DNA of 13,341 nt, from positions 1-13,341 of the forward strand of contig CAZPJD010000139.1 in NCBI GenBank assembly GCA_964586775.1. Reading direction: 5' to 3'. Within the stretch, counting starts at the first letter, position 1. Each line of letters opens with the position of its first letter. This document shows, in pieces, positions 6,526-13,341 of the stretch. This DNA is from JADLEX01 sp964586775 (GTDB lineage: Bacteria > Lernaellota > Lernaellaia > JACKCT01). Under the pieces are notes generated by a model. It was not told the DNA's origin and ran no database searches. It saw nothing but the letters and a program-made list of their open reading frames with translations. A program made the position numbers and the translations under genes.

Positions 6526-7161
6526 ATGTCCAGAACACCGACCGGGCAGACCCGCGAGCGGATCTATCGCTTCGTCGCCGAACGGCTGCGTCGCGGCGAT
6601 CCGCCGACGATCCGCGAGATCCAGCGCGCGATGGGCCTGGGCGCGGTCGAGGTCGCGCGCCGCCATCTGGAGAACCTCGTGCGCGAGGGGCGGCTGCAAA
6701 AAATGGCGGGCGCGGCCCGGGGTTATCGCCTGCCCCCCGAATCGAGACCCCGGTCGCGGCGTCCGGCGGGCATCCCGCTGCTGGGCGCGGTGCAGGCGGG
6801 CGCGTTGACCACCGCGTTCGAGGACCCCGAGGGCTGGCTGCCCGCCTCGACCGCCATGCCGCCGGGGGAGTTTTTCGCCCTGCGGGTGCGCGGCGAGAGC
6901 ATGACCGGCGCGGGCATCCGGCCCGGGGACATCGCGGTCGTGCGCCGTCAGGAGCGCGCGGATTCGGGGGACATCGTCGTGGCGCTGGTCGAGGACGAGG
7001 CCACCGTCAAGCGGCTGCGCGTCCGGTCCGGCCGCGTCGAACTCCTGCCCGAAAACCCGGAGTTTGCCCCGATCCGTCCGGCCGCCGACGCGGTGCGGAT
7101 TCTGGGCAAGGTGATCGAGATCCGGCGATACCTCGAGGCCATTCCTTTTCTGGAGTCCTGA
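6526..7161 (+). CDS. lexA: LexA repressor / SOS autopeptidase (S24 family)
   Basis: LexA represses SOS genes and cleaves itself when stimulated by RecA filaments. The 211-aa product has the winged helix-turn-helix at about residues 8-69 (PTIREIQRAMGLGAVEVARRHLENL, then the wing GAARGYRL). The self-cleavage site is Ala91-Gly92 in AVQAGAL. The catalytic pair is Ser125 in GESM and Lys162 in ATVKRL. Length and spacing are normal for LexA (about 200 aa), so the protease should be functional. I chose ATG 6526, with GAGGG (6516-6520) 5 nt before it, over the in-frame ATG 6469, which lies in the promoter and lacks a Shine-Dalgarno. The recognition helix differs from that of E. coli LexA, consistent with the unusual operator upstream. 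It heads the imuA-imuB-dnaE2 cassette and its end is embedded in a tandem repeat. As a cassette-borne copy it could be a second, dedicated LexA. Confidence 0.96.
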   Translation: MSRTPTGQTRERIYRFVAERLRRGDPPTIREIQRAMGLGAVEVARRHLENLVREGRLQKMAGAARGYRLPPESRPRSRRPAGIPLLGAVQAGALTTAFEDPEGWLPASTAMPPGEFFALRVRGESMTGAGIRPGDIAVVRRQERADSGDIVVALVEDEATVKRLRVRSGRVELLPENPEFAPIRPAADAVRILGKVIEIRRYLEAIPFLES

Positions 7162-7162
7162 C

Positions 7163-7180
7163 ATGAGCGCGGAGTCCTGA
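7163..7180 (+). other. Five-codon mini-ORF 1 (MSAES) between lexA and imuA
   Basis: ATG-AGC-GCG-GAG-TCC-TGA starts 1 nt after the lexA stop and has its own GGAG (7152-7155) 7 nt upstream. It ends 1 nt before the next ATG. It arose from the 19-bp tandem repeat. Translation is plausible by re-initiation of ribosomes leaving lexA, but no product function is implied. Confidence 0.4.
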
Positions 7181-7181
7181 C

Positions 7182-7199
7182 ATGAACGCGGAGTCGTGA
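7182..7199 (+). other. Five-codon mini-ORF 2 (MNAES) between lexA and imuA
   Basis: ATG-AAC-GCG-GAG-TCG-TGA has GGAG (7171-7174) 7 nt upstream and stops 1 nt before the imuA ATG at 7201. It is the second step of a possible relay of terminating and re-initiating ribosomes from lexA to imuA. Confidence 0.4.
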
Positions 7200-7200
7200 C

Positions 7201-7863
7201 ATGAGCGCCGCCGATCTGGCCCGTCTGTACGAGGAACTGCCCGCGGGCGCTCTGCGCAAAACCGGGGCCGTTCCGTCCGCGCAGCCGGTCGTCGACCCGT
7301 GGGCGTGGGAAAACCTGACGGGCCGCCTGATCGAGATCTCGGCGTCGCGGCGCGGCGCGCAGCTCACGGTCGCGTCCGAGATCGTCGTGCGCGCGCAGAT
7401 CGAAAACGAGTTGTGCGCGTGGGTGACGCCCGCCGACCAGTGTTTCTATCCGCCCGATTTCGCGGAAAACGGGGTGGATCTGGAGAGCCTTGTCGTCATC
7501 CGCTGCCCCGACGCGCTGCGCCGGCTTCGGGCGGCGGATCATCTGGCCCGTTCGGGGTCCTTCGGGCTGGTCGTCGTGGATTTGACCGCCGACTCCGACA
7601 TGCCGCAAAGCGCGCTCTCCCGGCTGGGAGGGCTCGCGTCGCATCACGCCCTGGCCATCGTCTTTCTCACGCGCACGCCGCCCGATCTGCCGTCGCTCGG
7701 GCCGCTCGTCTCCCTGCGTTTCGAGGCCGTTTGCGAAAACGCCGCCGCGCATCCCGGCGACGATCCGCGGCGGGTGTGTGCGTGGGAGGTGCTCAAGGAC
7801 AAGCGCCATGGGCCGGGGCGACGCCGCGAGGTGACCGTCGATGGCCCGCCTGGCATGCGTTGA
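7201..7863 (+). CDS. imuA: ImuA-like RecA/SulA-fold accessory protein of the mutasome
   Basis: ImuA works with ImuB and DnaE2 in damage-induced mutagenesis. It is a shortened RecA-like protein thought to modulate RecA or the polymerase complex. The 220-aa product has a RecA-like core: WAWENLTGRLIEIS (34-47), a Walker-B-like FGLVVVDLT (121-129) and a basic C-terminus KDKRHGPGRRREV (199-211), a pattern typical of ImuA. The place of the Walker A loop reads SASRRGAQ (47-54) without GKT/S, so ATP binding is doubtful. Overall similarity to RecA is weak and the call leans on position between lexA and imuB. The ATG is set by the third 19-bp repeat unit (GGAG 7190-7193). The last 23 bp overlap imuB, indicating tight translational coupling. 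Confidence 0.85.
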   Translation: MSAADLARLYEELPAGALRKTGAVPSAQPVVDPWAWENLTGRLIEISASRRGAQLTVASEIVVRAQIENELCAWVTPADQCFYPPDFAENGVDLESLVVIRCPDALRRLRAADHLARSGSFGLVVVDLTADSDMPQSALSRLGGLASHHALAIVFLTRTPPDLPSLGPLVSLRFEAVCENAAAHPGDDPRRVCAWEVLKDKRHGPGRRREVTVDGPPGMR

Positions 7864-9322
7864 TCTGCCCGCCTTTCCGCTCCAGGTGTTTTTGCGAAAG
7901 CACCCGGAGTGGCGCGGGCGTCCCGCCGTCGTGATCGATCGCGACAAGGCGCAGGGCCGCACCCTGTGGGCGAACGACGCGGCCCGGCAGTCCGGCATCC
8001 TGCCCGGCATGTCCTGGGCGCAGGGGCTGTCGCTGTGCGCGCAACTGGTCGCGGGGGTCGTTGCCCAGGCCGAGATCGAGGAGGGGCTTCGCGAGGCGCT
8101 CGTCATCCTCACGCGCCATTCCCCCCGCGTCGAGGTCGCGCGCGACGAACCGGGGGTCTTCTTCCTCGACCCCACGGGGCTTTCGCGCCTCGCCGCGTCC
8201 GCCAGCGCGTGGGCGCGGGGCATCCGCGACGATCTGGCGGGCGCGGGGCTCGCCGCGTCGGTCGTCGTGGGCTTCTCCCGATTCGGCGCGTATGCGGCGG
8301 CGCGGTCGTTCCCCCACGGCACCGTGTTCCCCACCGAGGCCGACGAGCGCGAGGCGCTCGGGCGCATCGGCCTCGACCGGCTGAACCTGCCGCCCGAGGA
8401 CCGCGACCATCTGGCGCGCCTGGGCGTACACACCGTGGGCGCGTTTCTCGCCCTGCCCGAAAGCGGCCTGACGCGGCGCTTTTCGCCCGCCACGCTGCGC
8501 CTGCACCGCGAGGGCGCGCAAAAGGACCGCCCCGCGCTGCGGCCCGAAATCCCGCCCGAGCCCCTGACCGTGCACCGGCACATCGACCCGCCCGAGGCGC
8601 AGGCCGACCGGCTGCTCTTCGTCGCGAAGCAGGGCCTCGCCGTGCTCACCGCCCTGCTCGCCGAAAAATACCTCGCCCTCGCCCGGCTCGAAATCGAGGC
8701 GCGCCTCGAGGATCTGTCCTTCGTGCGCCACGCGATCGAGCCCGCGACGCCGACGCTCGACCGCAAGGTCATCCTGAACCTCGTGCACCTGAAGTGGTCG
8801 GCCCACGCGTGGAGCGCGCCGGTATCCGAGATGCGCCTCACCGCCCACGCGCACGCCGCCACCGCCGAACAGCTCAGCCTCTTTCATCAGCCCCGGCGCG
8901 ACCCGGCCGCCGCCGACCGCTCCCTGGCGCGCATCCGCGCGGAGCTCGGCGAGAACGCGGTGCGCATCGCGCGTCCGCGGGACGGGCACTTGCCCGAGGC
9001 GCAGTGGGAGTGGGCGGGCGCGGATCGGAGCCGGTCGCCGCGCGCCCGCCCGGTGCGCACGCCGCGCCGCGTGCGCCGGATTTTTGCCAAACCCCTCTCG
9101 CTGGACGGCGAGATGAAGCACGCGGGTTTGGGGTGGCGCGCTCGCGGCTCGCCGGCCGATCCCGCCGTCCACGCGGGCGGCCCGTTCCCCGTCTCCGGCG
9201 GATGGTGGAACCGCGAGATCCGGCGCCGGTATTTCTATGTCGAAACCGAAAGCGGCCAGAACCTGTGGATCTATTTCGACGAGGTCCGGCAGCGGTGGTT
9301 CTGTCAGGGGCTGGTGGAATAG
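7841..9322 (+). CDS. imuB: ImuB, catalytically inactive Y-family polymerase and clamp adaptor
   Basis: ImuB is a Y-family polymerase relative that bridges DnaE2 and the beta clamp. The 493-aa product begins MARLACVDLPAFPLQVFLRK, resembling the DinB N-terminus with Asp8. Where active polymerases carry the catalytic Asp-Glu pair (SIDEAYLD), this protein reads EPGVFFLDPTG (103-113), so the pair is absent, as expected for ImuB. The palm and little-finger regions run to about residue 335. A consensus clamp-binding motif QLSLF lies at 344-348. An ImuB-type C-terminal tail ends WFCQGLVE. The ATG lies inside the end of imuA with GAGGTGA (7828-7834) 6 nt upstream, an excellent ribosome binding site. 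dnaE2 starts 15 nt after the stop. Confidence 0.96.
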   Translation: MARLACVDLPAFPLQVFLRKHPEWRGRPAVVIDRDKAQGRTLWANDAARQSGILPGMSWAQGLSLCAQLVAGVVAQAEIEEGLREALVILTRHSPRVEVARDEPGVFFLDPTGLSRLAASASAWARGIRDDLAGAGLAASVVVGFSRFGAYAAARSFPHGTVFPTEADEREALGRIGLDRLNLPPEDRDHLARLGVHTVGAFLALPESGLTRRFSPATLRLHREGAQKDRPALRPEIPPEPLTVHRHIDPPEAQADRLLFVAKQGLAVLTALLAEKYLALARLEIEARLEDLSFVRHAIEPATPTLDRKVILNLVHLKWSAHAWSAPVSEMRLTAHAHAATAEQLSLFHQPRRDPAAADRSLARIRAELGENAVRIARPRDGHLPEAQWEWAGADRSRSPRARPVRTPRRVRRIFAKPLSLDGEMKHAGLGWRARGSPADPAVHAGGPFPVSGGWWNREIRRRYFYVETESGQNLWIYFDEVRQRWFCQGLVE

Positions 9323-9337
9323 CCCCGGAGAGTCGGG

Positions 9338-12300
9338 ATGTCCGCGCGCACGAACGACACCAACATGCCTGGCGCGCCCGCCCACGCCGCCCACGCCGCG
9401 CTGTGGTGCAAGAGCCACTTCTCGTTTCTCGAAGGGGCATCGCACCCCGAGGAACTCGTGGAGCAGGCGCATCGGCTCGGCCTGCGCAGGGTCGCCCTGA
9501 CCGACCGCGACGGCGTGTACGGCGTGGTGCGCGCGCACGTGCGGGCGCGGGAGCTGGGCGTGCACCTGATCGTCGGCGCGCAGGTCACCGTGGACGACGG
9601 CGACGCGATCGTGCTGCTGTGCGAGACGCGCGAGGGCTACGCCAACCTGTGCCGGCTCCTTACGAAGGGGCGGCTGCGTTGTCCCAAGGGCGCGAGCCGC
9701 GTTTCGTGGGCCGAGGTCGCCGAACACGCGGCGGGCCTCGTCGCCCTGTGGGGCGGCGCGGGCAGCCGTCTGGGCGACCCGGTGGAGCCGATGGCCGTCG
9801 CGCGGCTGCTGCGCGACGCCTTCGCAGGCCGCCTGTTCGCCGTGCTGGATCGCCATCGGTTGCCCGACGAGGCCGAGCGCGAGCGCCGCATCCGGGCGCG
9901 CTCGCGCATCTACGGGCTGCCGACGATCGCCGCGCCCGAGGTACTCTATCACGACCGCGGCAGGCGGCCGCTGCAGGACGTGCTGACGTGCGTGCGAAAC
10001 GGCGTGCGCATCCACGAGGCGGGCCGACTGACGAAGCCGAGCGACGAATACGCCCTGCACTCGATCTTCGAGTTCCGTCGGCTCTACGCCGACGACGAGG
10101 ACGCGATCCGGCGCACGCGCGAAATCGCCGAGCGGTGCGCGTTTGGCATGGACGAACTGCGCTACCGCTACCCTTCCGAGAGCCTGCCCGACGGCATGAC
10201 GGGAAACGAATGGCTGCGCCGGCTGACCTTCGAGGGCGCGCGCGGGCGCTACCGGGGCGAGGCGCCGCCCGATGTCGCGCGTCAGCTCGAAAAGGAGCTG
10301 CGCGTCATCGAAAAGCTCGACTACGGCGGCTACTTCCTGACGATGTGGGAGATCGTCCGATTCTGCCGCGAGCACGACATCCTGTGCCAGGGCCGGGGTT
10401 CGGCGGCGAACTCCGCCGTGTGTTTTTGCCTCGGCGTCACGGCGATCGACCCGGTGCGCATGGATCTGCTCTTCGAGCGCTTTTTGTCCGAAGAGCGCAA
10501 CGAGCCGCCCGACATCGACCTCGACATCATGCACGACCGGCGCGAGGAGGTGATCCAGTGGGTGTACGGGCGCTACGGCCGCGACCGCGCGGCGATGGTC
10601 GCCAACTTCATCCGCTACCGCCCGCGCTCGGCGGTGCGCGACGTGGGCAAGGCGATGGGCATGGCCGAGGTGTCGCTCGACCGCGTGGCCAAGCTGCTCT
10701 CGCACTGGGGCGGCGGCGTCGCGCCGCAGGCGTTCGCGCAGGCCGGGCTCGACCCCGAGACGTCGACGCACCGGCTCGTGCTGGAGCTGTCCAACCAGAT
10801 CCTGGATTTTCCGCGCCACCTGTCGATCCACCCGGGCGGATTCCTGCTGGGCCACGAGCCCGTGCACGATCTGGTGCCCATCGAAAACGCGTCGATGGAG
10901 GACCGCACGGTGATCCAGTGGGACAAGGAGGACGTGGAGAGCCTCGGCCTGTTCAAGGTCGATCTGCTGGGTCTCGGCGCGCTCACGCACCTCGATCACG
11001 CGTTTCGCCTGCTGAAGACGCACCGCGACGCGGATCTGTGCATGGCGACGATTCCGCCGGACGACGCGCCGACCTTCGACCAGATCGGCCGCGGCGACAC
11101 GGTGGGGGTGTTTCAGATCGAGAGCCGCGCCCAGATGGCGATGCTGCCGCGCCTGCGCCCGCGCAATTTCTACGACCTCGTGATCGAGGTGGCGATCGTG
11201 CGGCCGGGCCCCATCAGCGGCGGCATGGTGCATCCCTACCTGCGGCGGCGCGCGGGCGAGGAGCCGGTGGAGTTTCCGCATCCGTGCCTCGAACCCGTGC
11301 TGAGAAAGACCCTCGGCGTTCCTCTGTTTCAGGAACAGGTCATGAAGCTCGCCGTGGTCGCCGCCGACTACACCCCCGGCGAGGCCGACCAGCTCCGGCG
11401 CGACATGGCCGCGTGGCGACGCAGCGGACGGCTGGAGGGCCACCGCGAAAAGCTCATGACGCGCATGGTGGCCAAGGGCATCACGACCGAATTCGCCGAG
11501 CGCGTCTTCGAGCAGATCCGGGGATTCGGCGAATACGGTTTCCCCGAATCCCACGCGGCGAGCTTCGCCCTCATCAGCTACGCCACCGCGTGGATGCGCA
11601 CGAATTTCCCCGTCGAGTTCACCTGCGGACTGCTCAACGCCCTGCCCATGGGGTTTTACTCCGCGGCCACCATCATCGACGACGCGAAACGCCACGACGT
11701 CGAGATCCGCCCCATCGACGTCGCGCATAGCGACGAGGCCTGCACGCAGGAAAAAACCGGCGGCGCGCCGCCGATGGACTTCGCCGTGCGCGTGGGACTG
11801 CGTTTCGTGAAGGGGCTCGCGGCGTCCACGATCGAACGGATCGTCGCCGAACGCGCGCGTTCTCCCTTCACCTCGCTCGACGACTTCGCCGCGCGGGTCC
11901 GCCCCGATGCGCGCACGTTCCGTCTGCTGGCCGAGGCGGGCGCGTTCGAGTCGCTCGCGGCGCACCGGCGCGCGGCGCTGTGGAACGCGCTGGCCCTGTC
12001 GCGTTCCGGGTCCAAGCCGCTGGGGCTGCGCGAGGTCGACGAGGCCCCCGCGCTACGCGACCTCGACGCGATCGAGACGATCGACTGGGACTACCGCGCG
12101 ATGGCGCTGTCCACGCGCGGGCACCCGCTCGGGGCGCTGCGGCCGCGGCTGAAGGAAATGGGGCTGTTCCCCGCGACGACGGTCAACGCGAAACCGAACG
12201 GGCGGCGGGTGCGTTACGCGGGTCTGGTGATCTGCCGCCAGCGGCCCGACACGGCGGGCGGAACCACGTTCATGACGCTCGAGGACGAGACGGGCTTCGT

Positions 12301-12481
12301 GAACCTCATCATCCGGCCGCCCGTCTTCGAACGATACTCGACGCTCATCAAGACCGCGCCGTTTCTGGGCGTCGCCGGGCCGCTGCACTCCGAGCAAAAC
12401 GTCGTGCATCTCGTGCCCGATGAGTTCTGGACGCCCGAGATCTTCACCCCGACGCGCAAGCGCAGCCGGGATTTTCACTGA
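9338..12481 (+). CDS. dnaE2: DnaE2 (ImuC), error-prone C-family DNA polymerase III alpha subunit
   Basis: DnaE2 performs damage-induced, error-prone synthesis together with ImuA and ImuB. The 1047-aa product matches the usual DnaE2 length and is shorter than replicative DnaE1. Order: PHP domain (about 20-270), polymerase core with QGRGSAANS (351-359), catalytic aspartates in PDIDLDIMHDRR (Asp394, Asp396) and FKVDLLGLG (Asp542), GFGEYGFPESHAASFA (729-744), helix-hairpin-helix region (about 820-880) and an OB fold (about 955-1030). No C-terminal clamp or tau-binding extension is seen, so clamp contact would come from ImuB. The PHP metal site looks degraded: the first motif reads LWCKSHFSFLEG instead of LHxHSxxSxLDG, and TDRDG replaces TDHDG. 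The ATG has GGAGAG (9327-9332) 5 nt upstream. It is the last gene of the lexA cassette; gpmA converges 16 bp downstream. Confidence 0.97.
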   Translation: MSARTNDTNMPGAPAHAAHAALWCKSHFSFLEGASHPEELVEQAHRLGLRRVALTDRDGVYGVVRAHVRARELGVHLIVGAQVTVDDGDAIVLLCETREGYANLCRLLTKGRLRCPKGASRVSWAEVAEHAAGLVALWGGAGSRLGDPVEPMAVARLLRDAFAGRLFAVLDRHRLPDEAERERRIRARSRIYGLPTIAAPEVLYHDRGRRPLQDVLTCVRNGVRIHEAGRLTKPSDEYALHSIFEFRRLYADDEDAIRRTREIAERCAFGMDELRYRYPSESLPDGMTGNEWLRRLTFEGARGRYRGEAPPDVARQLEKELRVIEKLDYGGYFLTMWEIVRFCREHDILCQGRGSAANSAVCFCLGVTAIDPVRMDLLFERFLSEERNEPPDIDLDIMHDRREEVIQWVYGRYGRDRAAMVANFIRYRPRSAVRDVGKAMGMAEVSLDRVAKLLSHWGGGVAPQAFAQAGLDPETSTHRLVLELSNQILDFPRHLSIHPGGFLLGHEPVHDLVPIENASMEDRTVIQWDKEDVESLGLFKVDLLGLGALTHLDHAFRLLKTHRDADLCMATIPPDDAPTFDQIGRGDTVGVFQIESRAQMAMLPRLRPRNFYDLVIEVAIVRPGPISGGMVHPYLRRRAGEEPVEFPHPCLEPVLRKTLGVPLFQEQVMKLAVVAADYTPGEADQLRRDMAAWRRSGRLEGHREKLMTRMVAKGITTEFAERVFEQIRGFGEYGFPESHAASFALISYATAWMRTNFPVEFTCGLLNALPMGFYSAATIIDDAKRHDVEIRPIDVAHSDEACTQEKTGGAPPMDFAVRVGLRFVKGLAASTIERIVAERARSPFTSLDDFAARVRPDARTFRLLAEAGAFESLAAHRRAALWNALALSRSGSKPLGLREVDEAPALRDLDAIETIDWDYRAMALSTRGHPLGALRPRLKEMGLFPATTVNAKPNGRRVRYAGLVICRQRPDTAGGTTFMTLEDETGFVNLIIRPPVFERYSTLIKTAPFLGVAGPLHSEQNVVHLVPDEFWTPEIFTPTRKRSRDFH

Positions 12482-12497
12482 TTGGGGCCGAGGGGCG

Positions 12498-13244
12498 CTA
12501 TTTGGCCTTGCCCTGCGCGGCGACCTGCGCCATGGCTTTGGCCACCTCGTCGGGATCGCCGAGGTAGTAGCGGTTCGTGGCGCGCAGATCGGCGTCGAGC
12601 TCGTACACCAGCGGCATGGCCGTGGGGATGTTGAGCGAGACGATCTCGTCGTCGGAGACGTGGTCGAGGTATTTCACCAGCGCGCGCAGCGAGTTGCCGT
12701 GGGCGGCGATCAGCACGCGCTGGCCCTCGGCCACGCGCGGCGCGATTTGCGCGTGCCAAAACGGCAGCACGCGCGCGAGGGTATCCTTGAGGCACTCGGT
12801 GGCGGGCCGTTCCGACGGCGCGAGGGCCGCGTAGCGCGGATCGTGCGACGGATGGCGCGGGTCGTCGACGGTGAGCGCCGGCGGCGGAAGGTCGTAGCTC
12901 CGCCGCCAGATCTTGACCTGCGCGTCGCCGTGCTTCGCGGCGGTCTCCGCTTTCTCGAGGCCCTGGAGCGCACCGTAGTGGCGTTCGTTGAGCCGCCAGC
13001 TTCGCTCGACGGGAATCCAGAGCAGCTGCATCTCGTCCTGCGCGATCCACGCGGTGCGGATCGCCCGCGTGAGCACGGACGTGTACACGAGATCGAAGGT
13101 GTAGCCGGCTTCTTTCATGAGCCGTCCGGCGTGCTGCGCTTCGGCGCGGCCTTTTTCCGTGAGATCGACGTCGGTCCACCCGGTAAACCGGTTCTGGCGG
13201 TTCCAGTCGCTTTCGCCGTGACGAAGGAGAACGAGCGTGGCCAT
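12498..13244 (-). CDS. gpmA: 2,3-bisphosphoglycerate-dependent phosphoglycerate mutase
   Basis: This glycolytic enzyme interconverts 3- and 2-phosphoglycerate through a phosphohistidine. The 248-aa product has the signature LVLLRHGESDWN with the phospho-accepting His9, then RFTGWTDVDLTEKG (19-32), Arg60 and Glu87 in RLNERHYG, the second catalytic His182 in AAHGNSLRALVKYLD, and the typical C-terminal lid NIPTAMPLVYELD to RYYLGDPDEVAKA. Length matches E. coli GpmA (250 aa). The frame stays open to 13328, but ATG 13244 begins exactly at the conserved N-terminus. No strong Shine-Dalgarno is visible; the start may be coupled to an upstream gene ending at 13261. It is unrelated in function to the convergent dnaE2 cassette. 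Confidence 0.97.
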   Translation of the reverse strand: MATLVLLRHGESDWNRQNRFTGWTDVDLTEKGRAEAQHAGRLMKEAGYTFDLVYTSVLTRAIRTAWIAQDEMQLLWIPVERSWRLNERHYGALQGLEKAETAAKHGDAQVKIWRRSYDLPPPALTVDDPRHPSHDPRYAALAPSERPATECLKDTLARVLPFWHAQIAPRVAEGQRVLIAAHGNSLRALVKYLDHVSDDEIVSLNIPTAMPLVYELDADLRATNRYYLGDPDEVAKAMAQVAAQGKAK

Positions 13245-13260
13245 CAATGAGCCGCTGGCG

Positions 13261-13341
13261 CTACTTCGCCGCGAGCGCGCGAATCGCCGACACGCCGGCG
13301 AATCTTGCCGCGCCGGGCGCGCCGCCACGGGATGCGTCGCC
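13261..13341 (-). CDS. Possible C-terminal end of an unidentified gene upstream of gpmA
   Basis: The minus-strand frame from the window edge reads GDASRGGAPGARFAGVSAIR and five more residues, then TAG (13263-13261). It ends 16 nt before the gpmA ATG. Its third codon positions are mostly G or C and its composition is balanced, unlike the arginine-rich neighbouring frame, so it looks like coding sequence. Too little is visible to identify the family. It could also be non-coding leader of gpmA. Confidence 0.4.
   Translation of the reverse strand, partial: GDASRGGAPGAARFAGVSAIRALAAK

Larger units (their letters stand above)
7152..7208 (+). repeat. Three tandem 19-bp stop/Shine-Dalgarno/start modules at the lexA-imuA junction
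   Basis: Units lie at 7152-7170, 7171-7189 and 7190-7208. The first is GGAGTCCTGACATGAGCGC; the second differs at one base (AACGC for AGCGC) and the third at one (TCGTG for TCCTG). Each holds GGAG, a TGA stop, then ATG 7 nt after GGAG, with the pattern TGA-C-ATG. Unit 1 supplies the lexA stop and unit 3 the imuA ribosome binding site and start. Because 19 is not a multiple of 3, the three ATGs lie in three different frames. Confidence 0.97.

Noticed and set aside
4763..6538. A long minus-strand open frame opposite the aldehyde dehydrogenase, and similar ones opposite lexA-imuA-imuB (6460-8862) and fhs (211-2046, plus strand)
   Set aside because: These are mirror frames produced by strong third-position GC bias; the opposite strand holds clear enzymes or regulators.
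7793..11965. A 1390-codon open frame on the minus strand, opposite imuB and dnaE2
   Set aside because: It is antisense to two confidently identified genes, rich in Arg/His/Ala/Val/Asp as expected from the complement of GC-rich codons, and shows no family motif.
13244..13341. Alternative upstream reading frame ending TGA overlapping the gpmA ATG (TGATG)
   Set aside because: Its translation is strongly arginine-rich, as in a shadow frame; the frame ending TAG at 13261 is more coding-like.

Overview
This is a GC-rich, gene-dense bacterial chromosome segment with about nine complete genes and two cut by the window edges. The inventory suggests a GC-rich proteobacterial or delta-type lineage (Myxococcota, Bradymonadota or a relative): a lexA-imuA-imuB-dnaE2 mutagenesis cassette, a lipoprotein with an Asp-rich linker and a MopE-type metal-binding motif, and a long-form formate-tetrahydrofolate ligase. 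The taxonomy is inferred from gene content only. No tRNA, rRNA, CRISPR array, insertion sequence or phage gene is visible.

Left part, minus strand (1-1872): the first 20 codons of folD lie at the window edge, 26 bp downstream of fhs. Together they form a one-carbon operon (formate to 10-formyl-THF, then interconversion with 5,10-methylene-THF). About 315 bp separate fhs from the divergent apaG; this stretch holds a candidate fhs promoter with a consensus -35 and a weak candidate for apaG.

Centre-left, plus strand (2188-6373): apaG, a small lipoprotein with one MopE-like motif, a polytopic GT-C-like membrane protein, then a well-expressed-looking NAD(P)-dependent aldehyde dehydrogenase with its own upstream region. 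The aldehyde dehydrogenase ends in a clear intrinsic terminator (6398-6432).

Centre-right, plus strand (6436-12481): a compact SOS translesion cassette. Three bases after the terminator comes a strong promoter (TTGACA, 17-bp spacer, TCTATT). A perfect 16-bp palindrome sits in its spacer and runs into the -10, and a third half-site follows; this is very probably the LexA operator, and I do not recognise its sequence as a characterised LexA motif. The genes are lexA, imuA (RecA-like accessory), imuB (catalytically dead Y-family polymerase with a clamp-binding QLSLF) and dnaE2 (error-prone replicative-type polymerase). LexA would repress the whole unit until RecA filaments trigger its self-cleavage.

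The most unusual feature is the lexA-imuA junction: three tandem 19-bp copies of a module carrying a Shine-Dalgarno, a stop codon and a start codon. The copies create two five-codon mini-ORFs between the two genes.

Right end, minus strand (12498-13341): gpmA lies tail to tail with dnaE2, 16 bp apart, preceded by what may be the C-terminal end of another gene running off the window.
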